DNA from: Streptosporangium sandarakinum
GTDB taxonomy: Bacteria > Actinomycetota > Actinomycetes > Streptosporangiales > Streptosporangiaceae
Assembly (NCBI RefSeq): GCF_013409935.1
Contig: NZ_JACCCO010000003.1
Coordinates: 1,426,001-1,490,000 of the forward strand
Direction of reading: 5' to 3'
DNA: 64,000 nucleotides
Shown: piece by piece, positions 26,274 through 34,682 of the stretch
Layout of the letters: each line of letters starts with the position of its first letter
Numbering within the stretch: position 1 is the stretch's first letter
Translations under genes and position numbers: made by a program
The notes under the pieces: model-generated
Told to the model about the DNA's origin: nothing
The model's database searches: none
What the model saw: the letters and a program-made list of their open reading frames with translations, nothing else

Positions 26274-27182
26274 TCAGGCTTGGGTGCCTGTGAGCGCGTC
26301 CGCGCTCAGCCGGACGCAGAGGTCCCATACGGCGCTCTGGTTGCGTTCGTCGAGAGCGCTGACCGGCAACGGCTTGCGGCGGCACTTGTCGTCGAAGTAG
26401 GCGCCGGTGAGGCCCTCCACCTCCGGGCTCGCGGCCAGATAGACGCTGGAGCGAGCCGAACGGGTCAGATCCGACAGGAAAAGCGGAGCGATGACCTTCA
26501 GGACCAGGGGCGCGATCGGCCGGTAGAGCCTCGGGAAAGCGGTGATCGGGGTCGATCTGTTCATCGGCGTGTAGCCGTGCCCGGGGTAGACCACATTGGC
26601 CGTCACCCCCGTGCCGCGCAGCTCCCGGGCTAGCCGGGCCGTCAGCGCCATCGTCATGGTCTTGGTGTGGTTGTAGTGGCTGAACGTCCACCCGATGAAG
26701 CGGCGCTCGCCCAGGAGGTTGTCGTGCTCGATGGGGCCGCCGGGAATGCCGCCCGTCAGGTTGACGACTCGGGCGTGGCCGGCGCGCTTCAGCTGCGGCA
26801 GGAGCAGGCGAGTGAGGGTGAACGGGGTGAGAACGTGTGCGGCGAACATCTTCTCCACCCCGTCGGCGGTCAGCTCGCGGTGCGGCCGGTTCACGCCGAC
26901 GTTGTTGACCAAGACGTCCAGAGCCTCGTAGCGCTCGGCGATCCGGGATGCGAGCTGGAGCAGCCCGTGGAGGCTGGTGAGGTCGGCGGCGAAGGCGCTC
27001 ACCCGATCGTGTCCGGCGCCGGCGCGGATGTCCTGCGCGGCCTGCTGCGCTCGGATGTGATCGATTCCCACCAGGATGACCGAGGCCCCCCGTTCGGCCA
27101 GACCGCGTGCCGTCTCCATGCCGATCCCCGCGGTGCTGCCGGTGATCAGGGCGGTCTTGCCCGTCATGTCGCTCAAATGCAT
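26274..27182 (-). CDS. Short-chain dehydrogenase (retinol-dehydrogenase-like SDR)
   Basis: A 302-residue classical SDR. It has the cofactor motif TGSTAGIG near residue 14, VLVNNVGVNRP in place of NNAG, and the active-site pair in HYNHTKTM (YxxxK). The C-terminal third is long, as in the retinol-dehydrogenase-like group of SDRs. Substrate unknown. It lies downstream of a second SDR on the same strand with an 82-nt gap, and both are likely controlled by the divergent TetR regulator. Confidence 0.85.
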   Translation of the reverse strand: MHLSDMTGKTALITGSTAGIGMETARGLAERGASVILVGIDHIRAQQAAQDIRAGAGHDRVSAFAADLTSLHGLLQLASRIAERYEALDVLVNNVGVNRPHRELTADGVEKMFAAHVLTPFTLTRLLLPQLKRAGHARVVNLTGGIPGGPIEHDNLLGERRFIGWTFSHYNHTKTMTMALTARLARELRGTGVTANVVYPGHGYTPMNRSTPITAFPRLYRPIAPLVLKVIAPLFLSDLTRSARSSVYLAASPEVEGLTGAYFDDKCRRKPLPVSALDERNQSAVWDLCVRLSADALTGTQA

Positions 27183-27264
27183 CTGTACGTTCTCCAGGTG
27201 TGGTCGGGGGCGCCGTCGTCCCGGTCGGTCAGGCAGGCCCTCGAATGCGGGTACGGCACGGGCG

Positions 27265-28095
27265 TCAGCGTGGGATCAGTTCTCGCGTGAGGTCGTGGAG
27301 GCGTAGTGCGTCCTGCCTGGCGAACGCGCGGCCGGCCGGCGACAGCCGGCGCTTCCGCCAGTAGGCGGTGAAGGGCTCGGCCGGCGGGTCGTCCAGGAGT
27401 GCGGTCAGGGGTGCCGTCGCCCTCGGTACCGACGTGGCGAACATGGCGAAGAACGCCTTTGCCGCAGCGCGTAGCGGTTGCGGCAGGCTCTCGGGCATGC
27501 CGGTGGAGACCACGCCGGGGTTGTAGCCGATGTAGGAGACGCCGCTGCCGGCATGCAGAACGCCGAAGGCGACTCCAAGGAGATCGTTGGCCCGGAAGGA
27601 CTGCAGGGTGGCCTTGGTCCCGCTGTAGGCGCGCGTCAGCTGCAGGTCATCCCAGTGAATGCGGCCCAGCGGGACACCGGGCGTGCCCACGTTCATGATG
27701 ACCGGACGGCGGGCGGCCCGCAGCGCGTCGTGGAGGCCGTGGCTCAGCACGAAACGGCTGAGATAGGCGAGCGCGAAGCTGTGCTCGAAGCCCTCGCGGG
27801 TGGTCACGCGGTCGCCGAAGAGCCGGTATCGCTGGGCGCAGAGAATCAGCTTGTCCACGACCGGATGATCCTCGGCAAGGCGTTCGACGAGATCCTGGGA
27901 GGCGGCCACCGAGGTGAGATCGGAGCGCACGAAGCCGGCCCGCCCGGTTGGAATGGTCTCGGCCTCGGCGAGCAGGGCCTGTCCCTTTCCGGCGGTGCTG
28001 CCGACGGCGATGACGTGAGCGCCTTGCCGGAGGTAGTGGAGGGCCAGCCCCTTGCCGAGCCCGTCGGTGCCTCCGGTGATGACCACGGTCTGCAT
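27265..28095 (-). CDS. Short-chain dehydrogenase (SDR)
   Basis: A 276-residue SDR with glycine motif VVITGGTDGLGKG at the N-terminus and active-site pair in RAYSGTKATLQSF. It is only distantly like the neighbouring SDR, so the two are not a recent duplication. Its ATG at 28095 faces the TetR gene across a 117-bp region holding two copies of a perfect GGATA-N5-TATCC palindrome, which makes TetR control likely. Substrate unknown. Confidence 0.83.
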   Translation of the reverse strand: MQTVVITGGTDGLGKGLALHYLRQGAHVIAVGSTAGKGQALLAEAETIPTGRAGFVRSDLTSVAASQDLVERLAEDHPVVDKLILCAQRYRLFGDRVTTREGFEHSFALAYLSRFVLSHGLHDALRAARRPVIMNVGTPGVPLGRIHWDDLQLTRAYSGTKATLQSFRANDLLGVAFGVLHAGSGVSYIGYNPGVVSTGMPESLPQPLRAAAKAFFAMFATSVPRATAPLTALLDDPPAEPFTAYWRKRRLSPAGRAFARQDALRLHDLTRELIPR

Positions 28096-28114
28096 GTTTC
28101 ACCTGCTCTCGCGG

Positions 28115-28187
28115 CATATCCACCGAAGTGGATATGCAATATCCGCTTATGCCGGGCAGCCTAGCATGAACCGGATATGCTGTATCC
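28115..28187. promoter_or_regulatory. Paired TetR operators between SDR and TetR genes
   Basis: Two identical-type palindromes, GGATATGCAATATCC at 28130-28144 and GGATATGCTGTATCC at 28173-28187 (GGATA-N5-TATCC). Centres are 43 bp apart, about four helical turns. A further palindrome, CATATCCAC-CGAA-GTGGATATG at 28115-28136, shares the CATATCC element. They sit exactly between the divergent SDR and TetR starts. Confidence 0.7.
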
Positions 28188-28212
28188 GGTTAGTCGGAGG
28201 AGCGGGGATGTC

Positions 28213-28809
28213 ATGAGCGAAGAGACACCGGTGCTGCGCCGCGACGCCGAGCACAACCGGCGGCGCACACTGGCGGCGGCGCGGGAGGTGTTCGCCGCGC
28301 GCGGGCTGCAAGCCACGCTCAACGACGTCGCCCACCACGCGGGACTCGGCGTCGGCACCGTCTACCGGCGGTTTCCCAACAAAGAGGCCCTCGCCGAGGC
28401 CGTCTACGCCGGCAAGCTCGACGACATCCGCGCCACGGCGCAGGCCGCGCTGGCGGGGCGGGACGCCTACGAAGCCCTGAGGGCCTTCCTCGAACATGCC
28501 TTGGAGCAAGCCGCGACCGACCGTGGGCTCCGCGAACTGATACGGCAGGGCACGAGCGACAGCGAGCGGATCCTGCGCACCCGGGAGGGCATCGTGGAGT
28601 CCTGCGGCCACCTCATCACCCGCGCCCAGGAACAGGGCACGATGCGCGACGACGTCACGGTGGAGGACATCGCGCCCATCGTTGCGATGATCGACTCCGT
28701 GATGGATCTGCCGGCCGCCGGCGCCGTGCAACCGTGGCGGCGCTACCTCGCGCTCATCCTCGACGGCCTGCAGACCGGGCCGGACCACCGAGGCCGGCGC
28801 TCGTCATAG
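28213..28809 (+). CDS. TetR-family repressor
   Basis: A 198-residue TetR regulator. The N-terminal helix-turn-helix reads TLNDVAHHAGLGVGTVYRRF, the family consensus. The C-terminal ligand domain has no recognisable specificity. ATG at 28213 follows GGAGGAG. Divergent from two SDR genes, with palindromes between them, it most likely represses both itself and the SDR operon until an unknown small molecule binds. Confidence 0.87.
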   Translation: MSEETPVLRRDAEHNRRRTLAAAREVFAARGLQATLNDVAHHAGLGVGTVYRRFPNKEALAEAVYAGKLDDIRATAQAALAGRDAYEALRAFLEHALEQAATDRGLRELIRQGTSDSERILRTREGIVESCGHLITRAQEQGTMRDDVTVEDIAPIVAMIDSVMDLPAAGAVQPWRRYLALILDGLQTGPDHRGRRSS

Positions 28810-29582
28810 AGCTCGGCTCCGATGAGGCCGTGACGGTGGCCTGGGGCGAAATCGCCCCTTGCCGGGTCGGGCCGGGGCGCGGTGCGATCAGTCCCGTTTC
28901 CCCGGCCCGTCCCCATCCGGCACCCAAGATGCGCGCCACCCTGTCCGGCGAGCTGTCCGGCGGCCACTGAGTCGCGCGATCACCTCCGGCAGTTGGCGGA
29001 CACCCATCTCGGAGAGGCCAAGGTGCCGCTCCGGCTCATCATGGGACCCCGGTGGTGATCGCGGAGAATCAGGCGATGTGGCTGATCGGCGTCGACGTAG
29101 AACATCCGGGCGAGGTCGGCGGCATCCTCGGCCCGATGCGCGGTGCCCGTCGACCGGCGCACCAGCTCTGCTCGGTCACCTCGGGCTCGCGCTGGGCCGG
29201 GCGGGATGCCGCCGTGCCGCCGGTGTGACGTGTGTGCCGTACGAAGCCCATGGTGTTGAAGTGACATAAGCGCCAAAAGGTAAATATGTGGATATGACTA
29301 TTTTTGTCTGTCCAATACCGGCCATTAGCTCTCATTGACACCCCTAATGTATTTAGAGAACATTCAAAAAATCTCATCCGCCCCCTACGAAACCCCCGGC
29401 CCGCCGGCCCCGCCGGACGGCGCCACCGGGACGGTCGCCCCGCGGCCCCCGGCGCTTCCCCGCCTTCTACCGCCTTCACAAAAGGTCACCGATACGCGAC
29501 CACGGCCCCGCCCGGGGCGGTGTCCGCGTGCCCGCGCACCGTCAACGACGGAAACCGACAGCCGACGACGAGGAGCTCGACG
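28810..29582. other. 773-bp gene-free region with AT-rich leader before the shell cluster
   Basis: I find no convincing gene here. Scraps of minus-strand frame between about 28980 and 29180 look coding-like but broken, and I cannot assign them. From about 29255 to 29390 base composition drops sharply in GC compared with everything around it. TTGACA at 29335-29340, with GAACAT or AACATT 17-18 bp later, is a possible promoter for the downstream cluster; confidence in that promoter is low. GAGGAG at about 29569 is the ribosome site of the aminotransferase gene. Confidence 0.45.
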
Positions 29583-31082
29583 GTGGACGGCACAGAAGAG
29601 AGTTCGACACCGGTCCGGCCGCAGGCACGGACCGGGCAGACCGAGGACACGCGGCTGGCCCTGTACGGCGGCAGCCCCGTCCGGCACGCACCGTGGCCCA
29701 CCTACGACAAGGGAGCCGTCTTCGTCCATCCCGAGGACGAGGAGGCGGCGATGCGCGCCGTCCGCAGCCACCTCTACTTCCGCTACGACCACCGCGCCCA
29801 GCACGAGACCGAGTGCGGCGCGCTCGAGGAGGAACTGCGCCGCTACTTCGGCAGCAGGCACGCGCTGGCCGTGTCCAGCGGCACCGCCGCGCTCGCGCTC
29901 GCGATCATGGCGGCGGGCATCCCGCCGGGCTCGCTCGTCGCCTGCCCCGGCTTCACCTTCGTCGCCACCCCCAGCGCCATCGTGCTCGCCGGATGCACGC
30001 CCCTGCTGGTGGAGGTGGACGAGAACCTGCACATGGACCTCGACGACCTCCGCCGCCGCTGGACGCCGGAGATCAAGGCGATCCTGGTGGTCCACATGCG
30101 CGGCTTCGCCGCCGACATGGAGGCGCTGACGCGTTTCGCCGCGGAGATGGGCGTGCCGGTCATCGAGGACGCCGTACCGGCCCTGGGCGCCGAACTGCGA
30201 GGCCGCAAGCTCGGCACCTTCGGCCTCGCGGGGGCCTTCAGCACCCAGTCCGACAAGTCGCTCAACTGCGGCGAGGGCGGATTCCTGGTCACCGACGACA
30301 GCGTGCTGTTCGCCCGCGCCGTCGTGCTCTCGGGCGCCTACGAGGGCCGCTTCCGCCGGCACTTCCCGGACGGTGACCCGCCGATCGGCACCGATCTGGA
30401 CCTGCCGCTGCTCAGCTTCCGGATGGACGAGATCCGCGCGGCGCTGCTCCGCTCCGAACTGGAACGGCTGCCGGTCCGCCTGGAACGCTTCCGCGCCAAC
30501 TACTCCTACGTGGCCGCGGCACTGGCCGGTGTCCCGGGGATCGAGATCCGGCAACCGGTCGCCCCCGGCGCCTACCTCGGCGAGGCGTTCATCTTCCGGG
30601 TCCCGGGCGGGGACGCCGAATGGTTCGCCCGCGCGCTGCGCCACGAGGGCATCGACGCGCGCAACCTCGGCTCCGACGAGGACGTCAACGTCCGCGTCTT
30701 CTGGAACTGGCGGTTCATGTTCGGCGGCCTGACCGCCGAGCAGGTCAGGGCGCTGCTGCCGGCCACGACGCGTCACCTGCGGGAGGCGGTCGACGTCCCG
30801 CTGTCGTCCAGCCTGTCGCCGGCCGACTGCGACCAGCTCGTCCGCGCGGTCCGCAAGGTCGCGGAGGCCGCCCGCCCGGCCGCCGGACCCCCGGCGGAGG
30901 CGCTCGCCGTACCGGAGAGCGGCCTACCGGCCGGAGCGCACGCCGGACCGGCCCCGGGAACGGCCGGAACGGCGGGACCGCGGCCCGTGCCGGACACCGT
31001 GCCGGACACTGTGCCGTCCACGGGGGCGAGCGCCGTACCGGACGGTGGCACGGCCGGCGTCGCGCGGGCCGGGCGGCGGTGA
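29583..31082 (+). CDS. DegT/DnrJ/EryC1/StrS-family aminotransferase with Ala/Pro-rich tail
   Basis: A 499-residue PLP enzyme of the DegT/StrS (AHBA synthase-like) family, which usually aminates ketosugars or makes aminohydroxybenzoate-type precursors. Family features: ALAVSSGTAALALAI near residue 95, VACPGFTFVATPSAIVLAG, VIEDAVPALGAE with the cofactor Asp, and PLP Lys225 in STQSDKSLNCGEGGF. Residues about 429-499 form an unusual Ala/Pro/Gly-rich tail with a VPDTVPDTVP repeat, absent from ordinary members. GTG at 29583 has GAGGAG upstream. The stop overlaps the MFS start by 1 nt. First gene of the shell-associated cluster. Confidence 0.87.
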   Translation: MDGTEESSTPVRPQARTGQTEDTRLALYGGSPVRHAPWPTYDKGAVFVHPEDEEAAMRAVRSHLYFRYDHRAQHETECGALEEELRRYFGSRHALAVSSGTAALALAIMAAGIPPGSLVACPGFTFVATPSAIVLAGCTPLLVEVDENLHMDLDDLRRRWTPEIKAILVVHMRGFAADMEALTRFAAEMGVPVIEDAVPALGAELRGRKLGTFGLAGAFSTQSDKSLNCGEGGFLVTDDSVLFARAVVLSGAYEGRFRRHFPDGDPPIGTDLDLPLLSFRMDEIRAALLRSELERLPVRLERFRANYSYVAAALAGVPGIEIRQPVAPGAYLGEAFIFRVPGGDAEWFARALRHEGIDARNLGSDEDVNVRVFWNWRFMFGGLTAEQVRALLPATTRHLREAVDVPLSSSLSPADCDQLVRAVRKVAEAARPAAGPPAEALAVPESGLPAGAHAGPAPGTAGTAGPRPVPDTVPDTVPSTGASAVPDGGTAGVARAGRR

Positions 31083-32347
31083 TGAGCGCACAGGTCACGG
31101 GAAACGCGATCCCCCGCCTCGCCCTCGTCGGGGTCTTCGGCGGGCTCTTCTGCGGATACGTGGGCCTCAGCGCGGTGATCCCGGTGCTGCCGGGTTTCGT
31201 CCGGGAACGCTACGGCGCCCCCGACGTCGCGGTCGGCCTGGTGGTCATGGCCACCGCGTTCACCGCGCTGCTGGTCCGGCCCGTCGCGGGTCACCTGGCC
31301 GACCGCCACGGCCACCGCCTCGTCATGCTGGCGGGCGCGCTGATCATCGCGGTGGGCGGCGTCCTGTACTTCCTGCCGCTCGGCGTGGCCGGGCTCGTCC
31401 CCCTGCGCCTGCTGCTCGGCGTGGGGGAGGCGGCGCTGTTCACCGCGGGCGCCGTCTGGACCGTGGCGCTCGCCCCGCATGAGCGCCGCGGCCAGCTCAT
31501 CGGCCTGTACGGCGTGAGCATGTGGGGCGGCATCTCCGCGGGCACCTTCCTCGGGGCGGCGATGCTGCCGCTCGGCTACGGCGCGGTGTGGGCCTTCAGC
31601 GGCGCGGCCGCACTCGTCGGCCTCCTGCTGATCAGCGCGTCCCCGGTGCACGCCCGCACCGGGCGGCCCGGCGAGGCTCCCGGCGGCACGGTTTCCGGCG
31701 GTGGCTCCGGCGGAGGAACTTCCGGCGGAGAGGAGCGGGGCACCGGCCCGGCGGGCGGCGTGCGGCGAGGGGGCGGGCACCGCCTGCTGGTGCGCCCGGC
31801 GCTGCTGCCCGGAACGGCGCTGGCCCTGGCCTCCGCCGGATACGCCGGTCTCGCCGCCTTCGTCGTCCTGCACCTGAGAGCCCGCGGCATCGACTCCGGC
31901 GTCGCCGTGCTCAGCTGCTTCAGCGCCGTCTACGCCGGCACGAGGCTGTTCATCGGCCACCTGCCGGACCGGCTCGGGCCGCGCCGGGTCGCGGTCTGGT
32001 GCGGCATCGGCGAGGCCGCCGGCCTGCTGGTCGTCGCGGTGGCCCCGAACCTGCCGGTCGCCCTGATCGGCAGTGTGATCACCGGGGTGGGGTTCTCGCT
32101 GCTGCACCCCTCGCTCTCCCTGATGGTGATGGACCTGGCCGACCCCGCCGAGCAGGGGGCGGCGATCGGTGCCTACACCTCCTTCTGGGACCTGGGCCTC
32201 GCCCTCTGGGGCCCGCTGATCGGAGCCGTGGCGACGGGATTCGGCTACCCGGCCGTGTTCGTCGCCGGCGCCGCCTGCGCCGTGGCGGCCGTGGCCGTGG
32301 CGCTCCGTGTCCGCAGGCCGGCCGTACGGCCGGCGACCACCGGCTGA
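31082..32347 (+). CDS. MFS transporter
   Basis: A 421-residue major facilitator with twelve predicted helices and the DHA-type loop motif HLADRHGHRLVM between helices 2 and 3. A glycine/serine-rich central loop (about residues 195-235) separates the two halves. Drug/metabolite efflux is the usual role. Its ATG overlaps the aminotransferase stop by 1 nt, and 15 nt separate it from the sulfotransferase, so it is probably the exporter for the cluster product. Specificity is inferred from position only. Confidence 0.85.
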   Translation: MSAQVTGNAIPRLALVGVFGGLFCGYVGLSAVIPVLPGFVRERYGAPDVAVGLVVMATAFTALLVRPVAGHLADRHGHRLVMLAGALIIAVGGVLYFLPLGVAGLVPLRLLLGVGEAALFTAGAVWTVALAPHERRGQLIGLYGVSMWGGISAGTFLGAAMLPLGYGAVWAFSGAAALVGLLLISASPVHARTGRPGEAPGGTVSGGGSGGGTSGGEERGTGPAGGVRRGGGHRLLVRPALLPGTALALASAGYAGLAAFVVLHLRARGIDSGVAVLSCFSAVYAGTRLFIGHLPDRLGPRRVAVWCGIGEAAGLLVVAVAPNLPVALIGSVITGVGFSLLHPSLSLMVMDLADPAEQGAAIGAYTSFWDLGLALWGPLIGAVATGFGYPAVFVAGAACAVAAVAVALRVRRPAVRPATTG

Positions 32348-32362
32348 AGCCAGGGAGCCCCC

Positions 32363-33352
32363 ATGGACACATCGTCGCCCCTCACGATCCTGTGCATCAC
32401 CGGATGGTGCCGCAACGGCAGCACCATCATCGGCAACGTCCTCAACGAGATCCCGGGGTTCTTCCACGTCGGGGAGCTGCACTTCCTGTGGAGGAACAGC
32501 GTCGGCGAAGGCGCCAACAACCTGTGCGGCTGCGGCGAGACGCTGACCCGCTGCCCGGTCTGGTCGGAGATCCTGGAGACCGTCCGCCCGGCCGGGATGA
32601 CGGCGCACGAGCACGCCGCCGCCGTCATCCGCCGCCAGCTCTCCTGCGTCCGGACCCGGCACACCTGGCGCGTGCTCGGCCGCGGGCCGTACCGCGACGA
32701 CATCCGCGAGCACGCCGCCCTGATGACCCGGACCTACCACGCCATCGCCGAGCGGACCGGAGCGCGGGTGATCGTGGACACCACGAAGATCCCCGGTGAG
32801 GCCGCCCTGTTGCCGCACCTCGACGGGGTGCGGCCGTACTACGTCCACCTCGTACGGGACCCCCGGGCGGTGGCCCACTCCTGGCGCCGGCCCAAGGAGT
32901 ACGTCTACGCCATGTCCGCGGCGAAGAGCACCGCCTACTGGGACGGCTTCAACCTGGCCTCCCGGGCTATCACCCGGCGTCACCCGGAGCGGTCGCTCCT
33001 CCTGCGCTACGAGGACTTCGCCGCCGACCCGGCGGGGACCATCGATACGCTCCTGCGGCTCTGCGGCGCCGACCCGGCCGGCAACCCGGTGCGGGACCGG
33101 GCCGTCGAGCTGCGCCCCAACCACACGGTCACCGGCAACCCAGACCGCTTCCGCACCGGCGTGACCGTCATCCGGGACCGGGACGACGCCTGGCGGACGG
33201 GCCTGCCGGCCACGGCCAGACTGGCGGCGACGGCGCTGTCCTGGCCGCTCCTACGGCACTACGGCTACCGGCACGGCGGCCCCCTGCCCACCGGCGCCCC
33301 GCGAGGCGCCCCGCCGCCTGGCCTGAAGAACACCGCCAAGGGTCGCCACTGA
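32363..33352 (+). CDS. PAPS-dependent sulfotransferase
   Basis: A 329-residue sulfotransferase. The 5'-phosphosulfate loop is CITGWCRNGSTIIGNVLN at the N-terminus, and the 3'-phosphate-binding region is YYVHLVRDPRAVAHSW in the middle. Domain length and order fit a soluble, single-domain enzyme that transfers sulfate from PAPS to a hydroxyl or amine of a small molecule. The last residues (KNTAKGRH) run to the edge of a dispersed repeat. It lies 15 nt after the MFS gene in the same operon. Acceptor substrate is unknown. Confidence 0.83.
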   Translation: MDTSSPLTILCITGWCRNGSTIIGNVLNEIPGFFHVGELHFLWRNSVGEGANNLCGCGETLTRCPVWSEILETVRPAGMTAHEHAAAVIRRQLSCVRTRHTWRVLGRGPYRDDIREHAALMTRTYHAIAERTGARVIVDTTKIPGEAALLPHLDGVRPYYVHLVRDPRAVAHSWRRPKEYVYAMSAAKSTAYWDGFNLASRAITRRHPERSLLLRYEDFAADPAGTIDTLLRLCGADPAGNPVRDRAVELRPNHTVTGNPDRFRTGVTVIRDRDDAWRTGLPATARLAATALSWPLLRHYGYRHGGPLPTGAPRGAPPPGLKNTAKGRH

Positions 33353-33606
33353 CCGGACCCGCAAGGGGCCACCGGAGTCCGGACCCGCGAGGGGGCGCCG
33401 GTGTCTGGACCGAGGAACGTAGGAGCGAAGCGACGAAGTGACGAGGGAAGACACCGGGCTTGAGCCCCCGAGCCGCGACGCGCAGCGTCGCAATGAACAG
33501 GGAGCGGAGCGACGGAGTGACGAGGGAAGACACCGGGCACCAGCCCCCGAGCCGCGACGCGCAGCGTCGCCATGAGCCCGCAATGAGAACAGCGTCGCAA
33601 TGAACA
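33351..33606 (+). repeat. Dispersed structured repeat, locus 6
   Basis: Plus-oriented. A degraded leading arm is followed by one complete unit (arm CCGGTGTCT at about 33400, AGACACCGG at about 33451, hairpin GCGACGCGCAGCGTCGC), then a second distal half-unit and a short hairpin fragment. It sits inside the shell cluster between the sulfotransferase and SDR genes, so the operon may be transcribed through it. Confidence 0.85.
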
Positions 33607-33621
33607 CAGAGAGGACCACGA

Positions 33622-34449
33622 TTGGACCTGGGCCTTGCGAACAAGGTCGCGCTCGTCGCCGGCGGCTCCAGCGGGCTCGGCCTCGCCGCCGCCATGGAGC
33701 TGGCCAGGGAGGGCGCGCACGTCGCGATCGGCGCCCGCGATCCCGACCGGCTCCGGGAGGCCGAACGCGCCGTCAAGGAGGTGGCGTCCGGCCACGTCCA
33801 CGTCCGGAGCGTGGACATCACCGACGGGCAGGCGGCGCGCCGCTGGGTGGACGAGGTGGCCGCCGACCTCGGCGCCCTGCACATCGTTCTCGTCAGCGGC
33901 GGCAGCCCCCCGATCGGCCCGGCCTCGCGTTTCGCGACGGGTGACTACGAGGCGGCCGTCGGCAAGGTGCTGCTGCCCGCGGTGGACCTCGCCCTCGCGG
34001 CGCTGCCGTACCTGAGGGCCGCCGGATGGGGCCGGCTGCTGTTCGTGGCCTCGGAGACGGCGAGCGTCCCCATCCCGCCGCTGGCGCTCTCGGGCGTGAC
34101 CCGCGCGGCCCTGGTGCGTTTCGCCCAGGCGCTCGCCGCGGAGGTGGGGCGCGAGGGCATCACCGTCAACGTGCTGGCTCCCGGCGGGGCCCGTACCCCG
34201 CCGATGGAGCGGGCCGCGGCCCGGCTGGCCGCGGGCGGCGACGTGGAGGAACGGCTGCGCGCCATGGGCCACCACAACGCCGTCGGCCGTCTGGCCCGCC
34301 CCGAGGAGATCGCCGCGGTGGTGGCCTTCCTCGCCGGGGAGCGGGCGTCCTTCGTCACCGGTGCGGTGCACCTGATCGACGGCGGCGCCGCCGTCGTGGG
34401 GCCGGAGCTGCCGCACCTGTCGGGCGCGGGGGAGAACACCTACACCTGA
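33622..34449 (+). CDS. SDR-family protein with altered catalytic residues
   Basis: A 275-residue SDR beginning at TTG with GAGAGGA upstream. The cofactor motif AGGSSGLGLAAA is intact and the C-terminus (FVTGAVHLIDGGAAVVG) is typical of FabG-like proteins. At the active site the usual YxxxK is replaced: aligning ALSGVTRAALVRF with the family puts Ser at Tyr and Arg at Lys. NNAG is replaced by VSGG. A subset of SDRs share this pattern, so it may act differently or serve as a structural partner. It follows locus 6 of the repeat, inside the shell cluster. Confidence 0.8.
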   Translation: MDLGLANKVALVAGGSSGLGLAAAMELAREGAHVAIGARDPDRLREAERAVKEVASGHVHVRSVDITDGQAARRWVDEVAADLGALHIVLVSGGSPPIGPASRFATGDYEAAVGKVLLPAVDLALAALPYLRAAGWGRLLFVASETASVPIPPLALSGVTRAALVRFAQALAAEVGREGITVNVLAPGGARTPPMERAAARLAAGGDVEERLRAMGHHNAVGRLARPEEIAAVVAFLAGERASFVTGAVHLIDGGAAVVGPELPHLSGAGENTYT

Positions 34450-34594
34450 TCGCCATCGGACGACCGACCGCCACGGCCTCTGACCGCCACCGGACTCCTG
34501 CCGCGAGGGAACCCCCTTGCGGTCGGGGATCCTCTGACGGCCACGGACCTTCGATCGCCACCGGACCCCTGACCGAGGCGAGGCGTCCCGGAGA

Positions 34595-34636
34595 CGTCCC
34601 GCACGAGGCATCTCACCGGGATCCTCGCACGGGACG
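34595..34636 (+). promoter_or_regulatory. Imperfect hairpin in the leader of the methyltransferase gene
   Basis: Arms CGTCCCGCACGAGG (34595-34608) and CCTCGCACGGGACG (34623-34636) pair over 7 bp and 5 bp with a 2x2 internal loop, loop 14 nt, in the 233-bp gap between SDR and methyltransferase genes. Could be a terminator or attenuator. The same gap holds degenerate copies of GACCGCCACCGGAC. Confidence 0.4.
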
Positions 34637-34682
34637 CCGCCGGACGGGGGACACGAGACACCACGGAGACAAGGAGCGCATG

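Noticed and set aside
28980-29276. A minus-strand frame with coding-like stretches in the gap before the shell cluster
   Set aside because: The frame changes within it, no ribosome site exists, and I could not match it to a family; it may be a remnant, but the evidence is too weak.
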